From Cytophaga sp. FL35 (lineage in GTDB: Bacteria > Bacteroidota > Bacteroidia > Flavobacteriales > Flavobacteriaceae): a stretch of 64,000 nt of DNA. Shown here in pieces: positions 37,741 through 46,803 of this stretch. The notes below the pieces were generated by a model. The model had not been told where the DNA came from and searched no databases. It worked only from the letters and a program-made list of their open reading frames with translations. Numbering within the stretch: the stretch's first letter is position 1; each line of letters opens with the position of its first letter. The translations under genes were made by a program, and so were the position numbers. The stretch is from NCBI RefSeq assembly GCF_014349235.1, contig NZ_JACSOH010000008.1, positions 1 to 64,000 on the forward strand, given 5' to 3'.

Positions 37741-38799
37741 TTAAACCCTATTTAGTTTAATAGGGTAGGTTTTACCAGAGTTCCATTGAGGTACATATAG
37801 GTTGCCATCGTTACCTACCAGCACATCATGAGGGTTTTTAAAGGTTTTTCCATCGTAGGTAGGCTCTGCAAGAATTCCTGAACTATAATCGGGGGCGCTC
37901 CCTCCGGGTAGCGAAACAATTTTGTTGTTCGAATCCAGAACGGCAATCATACCGTCATAGGTATCCCATGTTTTAGTGACGATTACCGCGAAATAGATGT
38001 TTTCGCCGTGAATCACCGGCCTGCATATTGAGCATCCTGGTAGTTTGATGGTCTCCAAATGTTCGCCATCAAGTGTAAATCTTTTGAATTCTTGACTGGC
38101 GCGTGACGTAATCAACAGGGTTGGGTTCGAGGCATCACGCGTGTCTAAGGTGATACCGTGACAGCAGTTAAATTTGTCTTCCCCGCTTCCTTTGCCACCA
38201 AAATGGTTCAAATAATTTCCATCGGCATCGTAGTGAATAATATAATTTTCGCCATACCCGTCGGCAATATAAAATTCTCCATTCGGCAAAATAGTGGTTT
38301 CAGTAGGTTTGAATTGGTCGTCAGAAGTGTAGCCTTCTACTTCTTTAGGGCGGTCCAAAGTCATGATGGTCTTACCGTCGATACTGGTTTTGGTGACTCT
38401 GTGTGAATCGGGGTCCGTAATGAACAAAAATTGGTCACTGTTTTCTCCCATAATAGATAAGCCGTGAGCACCTGGAAAAGTAGTTCCCCATGATTCCAAA
38501 ACTTTACCTGATTTGTCATAAACAAGAACGTTGTTGTTATTGGCTCCTGTAGTAGTCATTAAAATTCTACCTTTACTGTCCATAACCATTTCATGGCAAT
38601 CGTTCACAGGAATTTTGGTCGGGTCTTGAATACCCCATTCTTGGTCTACCCTATATTGAAAATCTCCATGACCGACCAGAGCACCTTTTTTCTTTTTATG
38701 GATGATACCAAATGTATAGGAGGGAGCCATTAGACTAGCACCGGAAACAATACCAGTAGCTTTTATAAAATTTCTTCTTGAGTTTTGAGCGGATTTCAT
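37741..38799 (-). CDS. Tat-exported NHL/six-bladed beta-propeller protein
   Basis: 352 aa. Twin-arginine signal NSRRNFIKATG (S7-R8-R9-x-F11) and hydrophobic stretch, then repeating propeller blades: VNDCHEMVMDSKGRILMTT, GAHGLSIMG, GEFYIADGYGENYIIHYDADG, HGITLDTRD, and NPHDVLVGNDGNLYVPQWNSG. Similar proteins are annotated as peptidylglycine monooxygenase-like or 6-bladed beta-propeller. The Tat signal implies folding before export, possibly with a metal. Separated by 18 bases from the DUF2231 gene and 17 from the DUF1501 gene. Confidence 0.83.
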   Translation of the reverse strand: MKSAQNSRRNFIKATGIVSGASLMAPSYTFGIIHKKKKGALVGHGDFQYRVDQEWGIQDPTKIPVNDCHEMVMDSKGRILMTTTGANNNNVLVYDKSGKVLESWGTTFPGAHGLSIMGENSDQFLFITDPDSHRVTKTSIDGKTIMTLDRPKEVEGYTSDDQFKPTETTILPNGEFYIADGYGENYIIHYDADGNYLNHFGGKGSGEDKFNCCHGITLDTRDASNPTLLITSRASQEFKRFTLDGEHLETIKLPGCSICRPVIHGENIYFAVIVTKTWDTYDGMIAVLDSNNKIVSLPGGSAPDYSSGILAEPTYDGKTFKNPHDVLVGNDGNLYVPQWNSGKTYPIKLNRV

Positions 38800-38816
38800 T
38801 TTTATGATAGTTTGGA

Positions 38817-40277
38817 TTAAGCTAATATTTCTTTTACGACATGGCCGTGTACATCTGTGAGTCTAAATCTACGACCTTGAAATTTAAAGGTTAATTTTTC
38901 ATGGTCGATACCCAATAAATGCATAAGGGTGGCCTGAAAATCATGAACATGCACAGGGCGTTCGGTTACGTTGTAGCCAAAATCATCCGTAGCGCCTAGA
39001 GTAAAGCCTTTTTTGATTCCGGCCCCGGCCATAAAAATAGTAAAACACTTGGGGTGATGGTCACGCCCGAAATTATCTGGGGTAAGCTTTCCTTGCGAGT
39101 AGTTGGTTCTTCCAAACTCTCCTCCCCAAATAACGAGAGTGTCCTCTAACATTCCCCGTTGTTTTAAATCTTTGATCAAGGCGGCGGTGGCCTGGTCGGT
39201 ATCTTTACACTGCACTTTGATGGCATTTGGAAGATTACCATGTTGGTCCCAACCTTGATGATAAAGCTGAATAAATTTTACGTCCCTTTCGGCCAATCGG
39301 CGAGCTAAAATACAGTTGGCGGCAAAAGTGCCGGGCTTTCTGCTGTCTTCACCGTACATGTCATAAATATAATCGGGTTCGTCTTTTGTATCCATTATTT
39401 CCGGCACAGACGTCTGCATTCTAAAGGCCATTTCATATTGGGACATTCTGGCCAAAATTTCAGGGTCACCAATATCTTGATGATTCATTTGTTCCAATTT
39501 TTGAAGTTGGTCCAGTTGTTCGCGTCTACTTTTTTCGGTGATACCAGGTGGATTGTTCAAATATAGCACTGGGGCTTTTCCGGCCCTAAACTGGACTCCT
39601 TGGTGTTGGGAAGGCAAAAAACCGTTGCCCCATAACCGGGAATAAAGAGGTTGACCGTATTTATCCTTTGTGACCAACACCACAAACTCCGGAAGGTTTT
39701 TATTATCGGTGCCGAGACCGTAACTCACCCAAGATCCAATAGAAGGCCTTCCCGGAAGCTGTGATCCGGTTTGTAAAAAGGTAATGGCCGGATCATGGTT
39801 AATAGCCTCCGTGTACATGGATTTTATAAAACAGAGTTCATCTACGATTTTGGAGGTATGGGGCATTAAATCACTCATCCAAGCACCACTATCGCCGTGT
39901 TGTTTAAAGTTGAAAATGGTGCCAGCCAATGGTAAAGTAGCTTGGCCTGATGACATCCCTGTAAGCCGTTGTTCCCCTTGTATACTTTTAGGTAAATCTT
40001 GCCCCTGCATTTTATTCAGAAGGGGTTTATAGTCAAAAAGGTCTAGCTGAGAAGGCGCCCCACTTTGAAATAGATAAATCACCCGTTTCACTTTAGGCGG
40101 AAAATGCGGAGTGCCCAAGGCACCGCCGTTCAGCGACGGGGAGGTCAACGATGTTTGGTTACCGAACAAATTCATTGGGTCGAGCATCGACGCCAATGAA
40201 AGCGCTCCCATACCCAAACTTGTTTTGGTAAGAAAGTCTCGTCTTGAGTAATTTTTATTTTCGTGGTGTGTACACAT
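38817..40277 (-). CDS. DUF1501 family protein, Tat-exported
   Basis: 486 aa. Twin-arginine signal YSRRDFLTKTSLG (S11-R12-R13-x-F15-L16), then the DUF1501 body: KRVIYLFQSGAPSQLDLFD, PGRPSIGSWVSYGLG, LVIWGGEFGRTNYSQG, GRDHHPKCFTIFMAGAG, and HVHDFQATLMHLLGIDHEKL. DUF1501 has an alkaline-phosphatase/sulfatase-like fold and is nearly always next to DUF1549/DUF1553 genes, mainly in Planctomycetes, as here. No CxPxR sulfatase site is present. The reaction is unknown. Confidence 0.9.
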   Translation of the reverse strand: MCTHHENKNYSRRDFLTKTSLGMGALSLASMLDPMNLFGNQTSLTSPSLNGGALGTPHFPPKVKRVIYLFQSGAPSQLDLFDYKPLLNKMQGQDLPKSIQGEQRLTGMSSGQATLPLAGTIFNFKQHGDSGAWMSDLMPHTSKIVDELCFIKSMYTEAINHDPAITFLQTGSQLPGRPSIGSWVSYGLGTDNKNLPEFVVLVTKDKYGQPLYSRLWGNGFLPSQHQGVQFRAGKAPVLYLNNPPGITEKSRREQLDQLQKLEQMNHQDIGDPEILARMSQYEMAFRMQTSVPEIMDTKDEPDYIYDMYGEDSRKPGTFAANCILARRLAERDVKFIQLYHQGWDQHGNLPNAIKVQCKDTDQATAALIKDLKQRGMLEDTLVIWGGEFGRTNYSQGKLTPDNFGRDHHPKCFTIFMAGAGIKKGFTLGATDDFGYNVTERPVHVHDFQATLMHLLGIDHEKLTFKFQGRRFRLTDVHGHVVKEILA

Positions 40278-40308
40278 GTTTGGATTAGTTTTTAATCGGG
40301 TTTGGTAA

Positions 40309-43300
40309 TCATCGCTTCATATACGCTTCGTCATGATTTAGCATGGTATTGGCCACCATGGTAAGAGCCGCAACCTGCATCGGGTCATAGGATTTGGCAA
40401 TTACTTTTTGGCCTACTGATAGTAGTTCTTTTGCTTCTTGCGGATTTTCAGTAAACCTTTCTGCTTGACTTTCAAAAAGCTCTTTGAAAATTTTACTTTC
40501 CTCGGTTTTTGGTTTTCTGCTTACCGCCAGCCTAAAGCCATAAGCGATTTGATCTTCAATATTCTTTCCTCCTTCCGAAATCATGCGAGTAGCCAAAACT
40601 TTGGAGGCTTCCACAAATTGTGGGTCGTTCATGAGTACCAAAGCCTGTAAAGGGGTGTTGGTATTTTCACGTTTTACGGTACATACTTCCCTTGATGGAG
40701 CGTCAAAAGCGGTCATTGCGGGATGGGGTGAAGTTCGCCTTACGAAGGTATATAAGCCTCTTCGGTAAATACTGTCGCCTCCTGATTCCTTATAATGCAA
40801 TAGTTTGTGCGAGAAACTGTTTTTTTCTATCCACAAACCCTTGGGCTGATAAGGCTGTACACTTTTGCCGCCTACCGTTTTGGAAAGCAAACCGCTTGCT
40901 GCAAGTGCGTTGTCACGAATCAATTCGGCCGGTAGCCGGTAACTGTTGGTTCTTGCAAGATAAATATTGGTAGGGTCTTTTTCACGCATTTCTTGGCTGG
41001 TAATCGAGCTTTGTCTATAGGTGTGCGACATGACTATTTTTTTCAATAGTTTTTTTACATCCCATCCGTTTTCAACGAAGTCTACCGCGAGCCAATCGAG
41101 TAATTTTGGGTGCGTAGGAAGCGAGCCCTGAACCCCAAAGTCATGGGGAGTGGTCACCAATCCTTTTCCGAAAAGCATTTGCCAATACCGGTTGACAGCA
41201 ACCCTGGCAGTTAAGGGATTGTCTTCGGAAAATAACCATTGCGCCAATCCTAATCTGTTTTTGGGAAAGTCTTCGGGAAAATCGGGTAGCACTTCGGGTG
41301 TACCGGCCTCCACTTCATACATGGGTTGGTCATATTCTCCGCGGGAGTAGGCATAGGCTTTTCTGCGTTCAGGCATATCTTCCATGACCATTACTTCCAG
41401 AACTGGCTTCATCTGTTCTATCCACTGATTACGGAGTTCCTTCAGCTCTTTTTCGAGACCTTGTACGTTTGGGTCAAGAGTAACCCAATAGTCACTGGAA
41501 GCATCGGGTTGGATACCTGTTTCTTCTGAATTTTTGGCAAAGTTTTGAATTTCTTCTGGGGATAGGGTTCTTGCATACAGCCAGATATCATCCAAAGCCC
41601 CTTTAAAAATTCCATATTCGCCCGTAAATGCGCGGTAACTTTTGGCGACTTTTACCGGTCTTCTTTCAATGCCATGAATAGCGGACTGAAGGGTTTTTAT
41701 GGATTTGGTCAGTCGGTCGTAGGCAATTTCACTGTTGGCTTTTTTTCCATCTAGATAAATCTTCAAACCGGATGCTTTTCCTGAGCCGTCATAAGTGAAG
41801 GCAGCGTGCCTCCATTCATTTTTTCTTATGGAATCCTTAGAACGTAAATGAACGTAATTGTGCGGTAGCGAATGAATCAAGCGAACATTTATACGATTGA
41901 GGCTATCTAAATAAAAATCCCAACCGCTCCAGAAATTATTTTTCTGTCCTGAAGTACCCAATAACTGTTGTGTTTTGTCTTTTTCCCGTTTGGTAGTGTT
42001 CACCCAAAGGGCTGCGGAGAATTTATCCGTCCACTCGAAATTGGGAACTTCATCAAGGTTAAGTTCATCGTACTCGCCAGTGAAAACAAAAGCCTTTCCC
42101 TTTTTACCATCGATTAATTCAGGGGCTTTGGCAGCCGTTGCAGTTTTATTTCCATCGGCAATTACACCCTTTCCAGTTTTGTTCAGGCGGTCTAATGGAT
42201 AATGACCTATCAAGCTATTTTGCTTTGCGGAACTGGGGAGTTGTTTGATGTATTTATCTAAATCACTTAGCTCTTTTTTAGTAAGTTCTAGTTCCTTTAC
42301 CTTTTGTTCGATAGATTTTTCCAGCTGTGTCAATTCTTTTGATTCCTCTTCATTGGGAAGCGCTAAAATTGGTCCGTAGTTTCCGTCATCCCCGGTCATC
42401 CCCAATTCCTTCACGTTATTGAAGAAGGCGGCCATTTGAAAATAGTCTTTTTGGGAGATAGGATCGAACTTATGATCATGACAACGGGCACAGGCAACCG
42501 TAAGACCCATCAGTGCGGTACCTACCGTTTCAGAGCGGTCCCAAACGTAATTGAGTCTAAATTCTTCTTCTATTGCTCCACCTTCAGCTGTCATTGGGTG
42601 ATTTCTATTGAATGCGGTGGCCAATTTTTGCTCCGTGGTTGGATTGGGCATTAAATCTCCGGCCAGCTGCCAAGTTACAAATTGGTCGTACGGCATGTTT
42701 TTTATAAAAGCATTTATAACCCAGTCTCTCCAAGGCCACATAGAGCGCCAACCATCTGCATGCAAACCATGGGAATCAGCGTATCTTGAAACATCCATCC
42801 AGTCTAATGCGAGTTTTTCGGCATTGGAGTCTCTGCTGAGCAACTCATCCACTACTTTTTCGAAGGCGTTAGAACTTGAATCGTTCAAGAATGCATCAAG
42901 TTCCTCTATGGTAGGGGGCAGCCCCGTTAAATCCATGGTTACCCGTCTAAGTAATCGTTCTTTATTGGTTTCTGGTGAGGGGGCAAACCCTTTTTGAAGT
43001 AATTGGTCCTGGACAAAATAATCAATCTCGTTTTTAGCTAAATCAACATTGTTCAATTTCGGTGGAGTAGGTTTTTCGGGTTTAGCAAAGGCCCAATGAG
43101 GTTTCCATTCGGCCCCTTGTTCTATCCATTTGACAATCATGGCCTTTTCCCTTGCCGAAAGGGAGAGATTGGACTCGGGTGGGGGCATCAACGTTTCGGG
43201 GTCGTCACTTAGAATTCTAACAACAGTTTCGCTTTGGGCTGGTCTTCCGGCTACAAACGCGTGATTGCCGCTGCTTAAGGATTCAAAAGCATTTTCTTCT

Positions 43301-43509
43301 AGGTCTAGTCTTAAATCGGCATGTCTTGTACCAGGATCTGGTCCATGGCAAGAATAACACCGATCGGAGAGAATAGGTTTTATATGAAAATTGAAATCTA
43401 TATCCTGTGGTAAATCGTTGTAAGCAACTTCAACATCTTCGGGCATTTTTAAGGTACAGGAAGTTAGTGCCAACAACGAGCAGATAAGTATGGTAAAACG
43501 TTTGAGCAT
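40309..43509 (-). CDS. DUF1549/DUF1553 cytochrome c lipoprotein with LamG domain
   Basis: 1066 aa lipoprotein (LALTSC, Cys18). Order: PSCyt1-type cytochrome c domain with CYSCH at 51-55 and a MPPPESNLS methionine loop; DUF1549 about 163-370 (RLLRRVTMDLTGLPPT, ACARCHDHKFDPISQKDYF with a second CxxCH); coiled-coil; LamG/concanavalin-like domain about 435-650; DUF1553 about 753-1040 (NPLTARVAVNRYWQMLFGKG, REVCTVKRENTNTPLQALVLMNDPQFVEA). First gene of the module, 31 bases before the DUF1501 gene. Typical Planctomycete surface oxidation protein of unknown substrate; the LamG domain suggests a carbohydrate. Confidence 0.9.
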   Translation of the reverse strand: MLKRFTILICSLLALTSCTLKMPEDVEVAYNDLPQDIDFNFHIKPILSDRCYSCHGPDPGTRHADLRLDLEENAFESLSSGNHAFVAGRPAQSETVVRILSDDPETLMPPPESNLSLSAREKAMIVKWIEQGAEWKPHWAFAKPEKPTPPKLNNVDLAKNEIDYFVQDQLLQKGFAPSPETNKERLLRRVTMDLTGLPPTIEELDAFLNDSSSNAFEKVVDELLSRDSNAEKLALDWMDVSRYADSHGLHADGWRSMWPWRDWVINAFIKNMPYDQFVTWQLAGDLMPNPTTEQKLATAFNRNHPMTAEGGAIEEEFRLNYVWDRSETVGTALMGLTVACARCHDHKFDPISQKDYFQMAAFFNNVKELGMTGDDGNYGPILALPNEEESKELTQLEKSIEQKVKELELTKKELSDLDKYIKQLPSSAKQNSLIGHYPLDRLNKTGKGVIADGNKTATAAKAPELIDGKKGKAFVFTGEYDELNLDEVPNFEWTDKFSAALWVNTTKREKDKTQQLLGTSGQKNNFWSGWDFYLDSLNRINVRLIHSLPHNYVHLRSKDSIRKNEWRHAAFTYDGSGKASGLKIYLDGKKANSEIAYDRLTKSIKTLQSAIHGIERRPVKVAKSYRAFTGEYGIFKGALDDIWLYARTLSPEEIQNFAKNSEETGIQPDASSDYWVTLDPNVQGLEKELKELRNQWIEQMKPVLEVMVMEDMPERRKAYAYSRGEYDQPMYEVEAGTPEVLPDFPEDFPKNRLGLAQWLFSEDNPLTARVAVNRYWQMLFGKGLVTTPHDFGVQGSLPTHPKLLDWLAVDFVENGWDVKKLLKKIVMSHTYRQSSITSQEMREKDPTNIYLARTNSYRLPAELIRDNALAASGLLSKTVGGKSVQPYQPKGLWIEKNSFSHKLLHYKESGGDSIYRRGLYTFVRRTSPHPAMTAFDAPSREVCTVKRENTNTPLQALVLMNDPQFVEASKVLATRMISEGGKNIEDQIAYGFRLAVSRKPKTEESKIFKELFESQAERFTENPQEAKELLSVGQKVIAKSYDPMQVAALTMVANTMLNHDEAYMKR

Positions 43510-43678
43510 GGTTTGGTGTAATGGATTTCTAAAAATACCTTTTTTTGCTCAAATTTTTCGAGTCTACAACAGATAAGACCATTTGTTATAGAATTAAAGA
43601 TATGGATACATCTTGGACAAAGGGTTTCAATGAAAGAGGTCCCCTTTATTTTTCATTTTTAGAATCGGAAATTAATTT

Positions 43679-43686
43679 TACCTTTG
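43679..43686 (+). promoter_or_regulatory. -7 element of tRNA-Val(GAC)
   Basis: TACCTTTG matches TAnnTTTG and lies 12 bases before the tRNA, the same distance as for the other tRNA-Val. No clear -33 TTTG. Confidence 0.6.
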
Positions 43687-43697
43687 CCCAGCTTTTT

Positions 43698-43772
43698 GGG
43701 TTATTAGCTCAGTTGGTTTAGAGCGCTGCCTTGACAGGGCAAAGGTCACTGGTTCGAATCCAGTATAACCCA
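43698..43772 (+). tRNA. tRNA-Val (anticodon GAC), CCA not encoded
   Basis: Acceptor GGGTTAT / ATAACCC, D-arm GCTC...GAGC, loop TTGACAG with anticodon GAC at 43733-43735, T-arm GGTTCGAATCC, discriminator A. The anticodon stem CTGCC / GGCAA has a C-A mismatch at its outer pair. The sequence after the discriminator is CAT, so CCA must be added after transcription, unlike the other tRNA-Val. Confidence 0.94.
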
Positions 43773-43790
43773 CATTTTTATTTCCTTCAA

Positions 43791-45068
43791 CTATAATAGG
43801 TCCAAAATTCTTTCAAGGGCCATTCCGCGAGATCCTTTAATGAGTATTAGGCAATTCTCAGCTAGTTTTAATGTAGGCCAGTTTTCTGAAAGTGAATCGA
43901 AAGTTCTAAATTGATGAATATTGGTATTTGTGGTCGCAAAGTTTTCGCCTACCAGAAACGACTGTTGAAAATTCATTTCTTTGACCAAATCCGCAATTTC
44001 TTGGTGTTCTTTTTTAGCTGATTCACCTAACTCGAACATATCACCTAAAAAAACAATTTTGGTGTCCCCTGCCATTTGTTGAAAGTTTTCCAAAGCGGCT
44101 TTCATACTAGTGGGGTTCGCATTGTAGGCATCAAGTATAATTTGGCGGTCACCTTTTTCTAGAATTTGTGAGCGGTTGTTATTTGGGATATATTCCTCCA
44201 GCGCTTCTTTGATTTTCTCCGGGAGAACATTGAAATATTTCCCAATAAGGGCGGCGGCCGCACAATTAGTAAAATTGTAACTACCTATTAAATTGGTTTG
44301 AATTTTAAGATTTTCAAGTTGCAGTCGAACAAAGGGCGAGGCACCTAAGAAATCGATAATGTAGTAATCTTTATTTTGGGTGCTAAACCCATATTTTTTG
44401 ATGTAAGACTCGAGCTTATTAAGTTGGATGGGGTCATCAGCATTTAAAAAAACCGATTTCTTGTTTTCTGTTAAATATTGGTATAGTTCGCTCTTTCCCT
44501 TAATAATACCCTCTACACCGCCAAAACCCTCTAAGTGCGCCTTGCCAAAATTGGTGATATAACCAAAATCTGGTTGGGCTATGGAACAGAGAAATTCAAT
44601 TTCTTTTTGATGATTGGCTCCCATTTCTATTATGGCCATTTCAGTATCTTCCTTAATGGATAATAGCGTTAATGGAACACCAATGTGGTTGTTAAGATTG
44701 CCTTTAGTGGCAATAGTCTTGTATTTTTTAGAAATGACGGAATGTATCAATTCCTTGGTGGTGGTTTTTCCATTGCTTCCCGTGAGACCAATAATTTGCG
44801 CCTTGGATTGTTTTCTATGGTATTGGGCAAGCTCCTGTAATGTTTTTAAAACATCGGCCACAAGTATGTATTGGTTGGATATGGCAAATTCCTGTTCATC
44901 GACAATAGCCAGACAGGCACCTTTTTCCAATGCTTGTGATGCATATTTGTTGCCATTGAAATTGATTCCTTTAAGGGCGAAAAAAATACATCCCTTGGTA
45001 ATTTTTCTCGTGTCTGTGCAAACTATAGGGTTTGCTAAAAATTGTTCGTGAATTTGCTGTATTTCCAT
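43791..45068 (-). CDS. murF: UDP-N-acetylmuramoyl-tripeptide--D-alanyl-D-alanine ligase
   Basis: 425 aa from the ATG at 45068 (MEIQQIHEQFLANPIV). The frame remains open to 45101, but that start would fall in the loop of the gldJ terminator. Mur-ligase landmarks: CTDTRKITKGCIFFALKG substrate domain, P-loop LTGSNGKTTTKELI, IIEMGANHQKEIEFL, TNFGKAHLEGFG, and LDAYNANPTSMKAALENF. Adds D-Ala-D-Ala to the peptidoglycan precursor in the cytoplasm. Terminator upstream separates it from gldJ transcription. Confidence 0.94.
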   Translation of the reverse strand: MEIQQIHEQFLANPIVCTDTRKITKGCIFFALKGINFNGNKYASQALEKGACLAIVDEQEFAISNQYILVADVLKTLQELAQYHRKQSKAQIIGLTGSNGKTTTKELIHSVISKKYKTIATKGNLNNHIGVPLTLLSIKEDTEMAIIEMGANHQKEIEFLCSIAQPDFGYITNFGKAHLEGFGGVEGIIKGKSELYQYLTENKKSVFLNADDPIQLNKLESYIKKYGFSTQNKDYYIIDFLGASPFVRLQLENLKIQTNLIGSYNFTNCAAAALIGKYFNVLPEKIKEALEEYIPNNNRSQILEKGDRQIILDAYNANPTSMKAALENFQQMAGDTKIVFLGDMFELGESAKKEHQEIADLVKEMNFQQSFLVGENFATTNTNIHQFRTFDSLSENWPTLKLAENCLILIKGSRGMALERILDLL

Positions 45069-45082
45069 GGAAGTAAATGTAT

Positions 45083-45117
45083 AAAAAAAGTCCCGGAGCA
45101 AATTGTTCCGGGACTTT
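45083..45117 (-). terminator. Intrinsic terminator after gldJ
   Basis: Stem AAAGTCCCGGAG (45087-45098) / TTCCGGGACTTT (45106-45117) with one G-T pair, a 7-base loop, and seven T on the minus strand (plus-strand A at 45083-45089). It lies 22 bases past the gldJ stop and just upstream of murF. Confidence 0.88.
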
Positions 45118-45138
45118 CATTTTTCTTGTATATCAGGC

Positions 45139-46803
45139 TTATCTCACCTTTTTTCCTCTAGGAGTTTTGTTCTTGGTTTTTGATTTGGAACCAACTCTTG
45201 ACATGGCACATCTAAATCCGATATAATCCGTTGCCATATATTGTGGCAAATATCTTCTTTGCGCAGGGTCTAGCCAATAAGCTCTATCTCTCCAGGATCC
45301 ACCTTTATAAACCCTTACCTCGTCATTGATCAAGGTAGTTCTGTTGTTGGATTTGTCGTACTGGCGAATTAAGTTACCTTCTTCATCCCTTTCCACTTTA
45401 TGTGTGGGGGAGTTGTACATTTTAGTTTGATCTTCCTCTTCTTCGTCACTAAATCTGTCAAAGAACCTTGAAGAGCCCGGGTCACCATCTCTGTACCCTC
45501 TGTTGTCACTTGTTGAGAAGTTGGTTCTCAAATAAGTTTCTTCTTCTCCTACAGGCACCATTGCAATCTCACCAGGAAGGTTTACCGCAACTACTTTTCC
45601 GTTAGGTAATGTGTCATATACAATAGAATCTCTAAGTACATTTACTTTTCCATCCTCTCCAATAGCGGTCTTCATATAAATGTTTCCTCTATAGTAGTTG
45701 AAATCGCTTATTTCGTCATCAACAATAGGTCTATATACATCTGCAACCCATTCTGCAACGTTACCGGCCATGTCATAAAGACCAAGGTCGTTTGGTTTGT
45801 ATGACATTACTTCTGCAGTGATATCGGCACCGTCATCAGACCACCCGGCAATACCGCCGTAATCTCCTTTTCCTTGCTTAAAGTTGGCCAATTGGTCACC
45901 ACGTCCTACACGTTGTCCATTTCTGGTGTAATCACCATCCCACGGGTATTTTTTTCTACCTCTGTAGTTATTGTATTCCCTGTTGCCTTGGTTGGCCTGT
46001 GCAGCATATTCCCATTCTGTTTCAGTTGGTAAACGGTATTCTGGCATAATCACACCGCTACTTCTTTTCGCAAAACTGCTAACACTATCCTTTTTCATTT
46101 TACCTTGTAAGGAATCTATCTGCCCATTATAAACGGATTCTGGTCTATTTAGGTAAGCTTCTGTGCTAAATGTTCCGGCAACTTCACCGGTAGCGGCTTT
46201 ATATTTGGCATCTTTTGCCAAATAACCCTCACGCTCCAAATAAATTTCGTTCACACGGTCTGTTCTCCACTCGGCAAATTGTGTTGCCTGGATCCAGTTG
46301 ACACCTACAACAGGATATTCTGCATAAGCAGGATGTCTTAAATAGTTGTTGGTCATGGTTTCATTAAATCCTAAACGATTACGCCAAACTAAGGTATCAG
46401 GCAAGGCACCTTTGTAAATATTGGCATATTGAGGATTTTCAGGAGGGTAGACGCTTTTAAGGTAGTCCAAGTATTCCAAATACATTACGTTGGTGACTTC
46501 CGTCTCGTCCATGTAAAAGGATTGAACATGCTGTGCGGTTGGGGTATTGTTCCAATCGTGCATAACATCATCCTGTACTTTACCTTTTGTAAAAGTTCCG
46601 CCTTCAATAAATACAAGACCTGGAGCTGTTTCTTGCTCCTTAAAATCCGTATTGTATTGGAAACCACCTTCGTTGGCGTTTATTTTCCATCCTGTGGCTC
46701 TCGACACGTTTTTGGAAGATCCGGAATTTTTACAGCTGGTGACCGTAAAACCTCCTGCAACCACTGCACAAGAAAGTACAACTTTGATAAACTGTTTCTT
46801 CAT
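45139..46803 (-). CDS. gldJ: Gliding motility lipoprotein GldJ
   Basis: 554 aa lipoprotein (TVTSC, Cys24). FGE-sulfatase-type fold: GLVFIEGGTFTKG, DETEVTNVMYLEYLDYL, YPVVGVNWIQATQFAEW, YRLPTETEWEYAAQ, AGNVAEWVADVYRP, VYKGGSWRDRAYW and IGFRCAMSRVG. In the GGSW region the paired cysteines of true formylglycine-generating enzymes are absent, so it is structural rather than a sulfatase maturase. GldJ is needed for gliding and for stability of the motor protein GldK in Flavobacterium. Divergent from porV. Confidence 0.93.
   Translation of the reverse strand: MKKQFIKVVLSCAVVAGGFTVTSCKNSGSSKNVSRATGWKINANEGGFQYNTDFKEQETAPGLVFIEGGTFTKGKVQDDVMHDWNNTPTAQHVQSFYMDETEVTNVMYLEYLDYLKSVYPPENPQYANIYKGALPDTLVWRNRLGFNETMTNNYLRHPAYAEYPVVGVNWIQATQFAEWRTDRVNEIYLEREGYLAKDAKYKAATGEVAGTFSTEAYLNRPESVYNGQIDSLQGKMKKDSVSSFAKRSSGVIMPEYRLPTETEWEYAAQANQGNREYNNYRGRKKYPWDGDYTRNGQRVGRGDQLANFKQGKGDYGGIAGWSDDGADITAEVMSYKPNDLGLYDMAGNVAEWVADVYRPIVDDEISDFNYYRGNIYMKTAIGEDGKVNVLRDSIVYDTLPNGKVVAVNLPGEIAMVPVGEEETYLRTNFSTSDNRGYRDGDPGSSRFFDRFSDEEEEDQTKMYNSPTHKVERDEEGNLIRQYDKSNNRTTLINDEVRVYKGGSWRDRAYWLDPAQRRYLPQYMATDYIGFRCAMSRVGSKSKTKNKTPRGKKVR

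Noticed and set aside
45139-46803. GldJ as the formylglycine-generating enzyme for the three sulfatases
   Set aside because: It has the same fold but lacks the paired catalytic cysteines in the GGSW region and matches GldJ in length and context.
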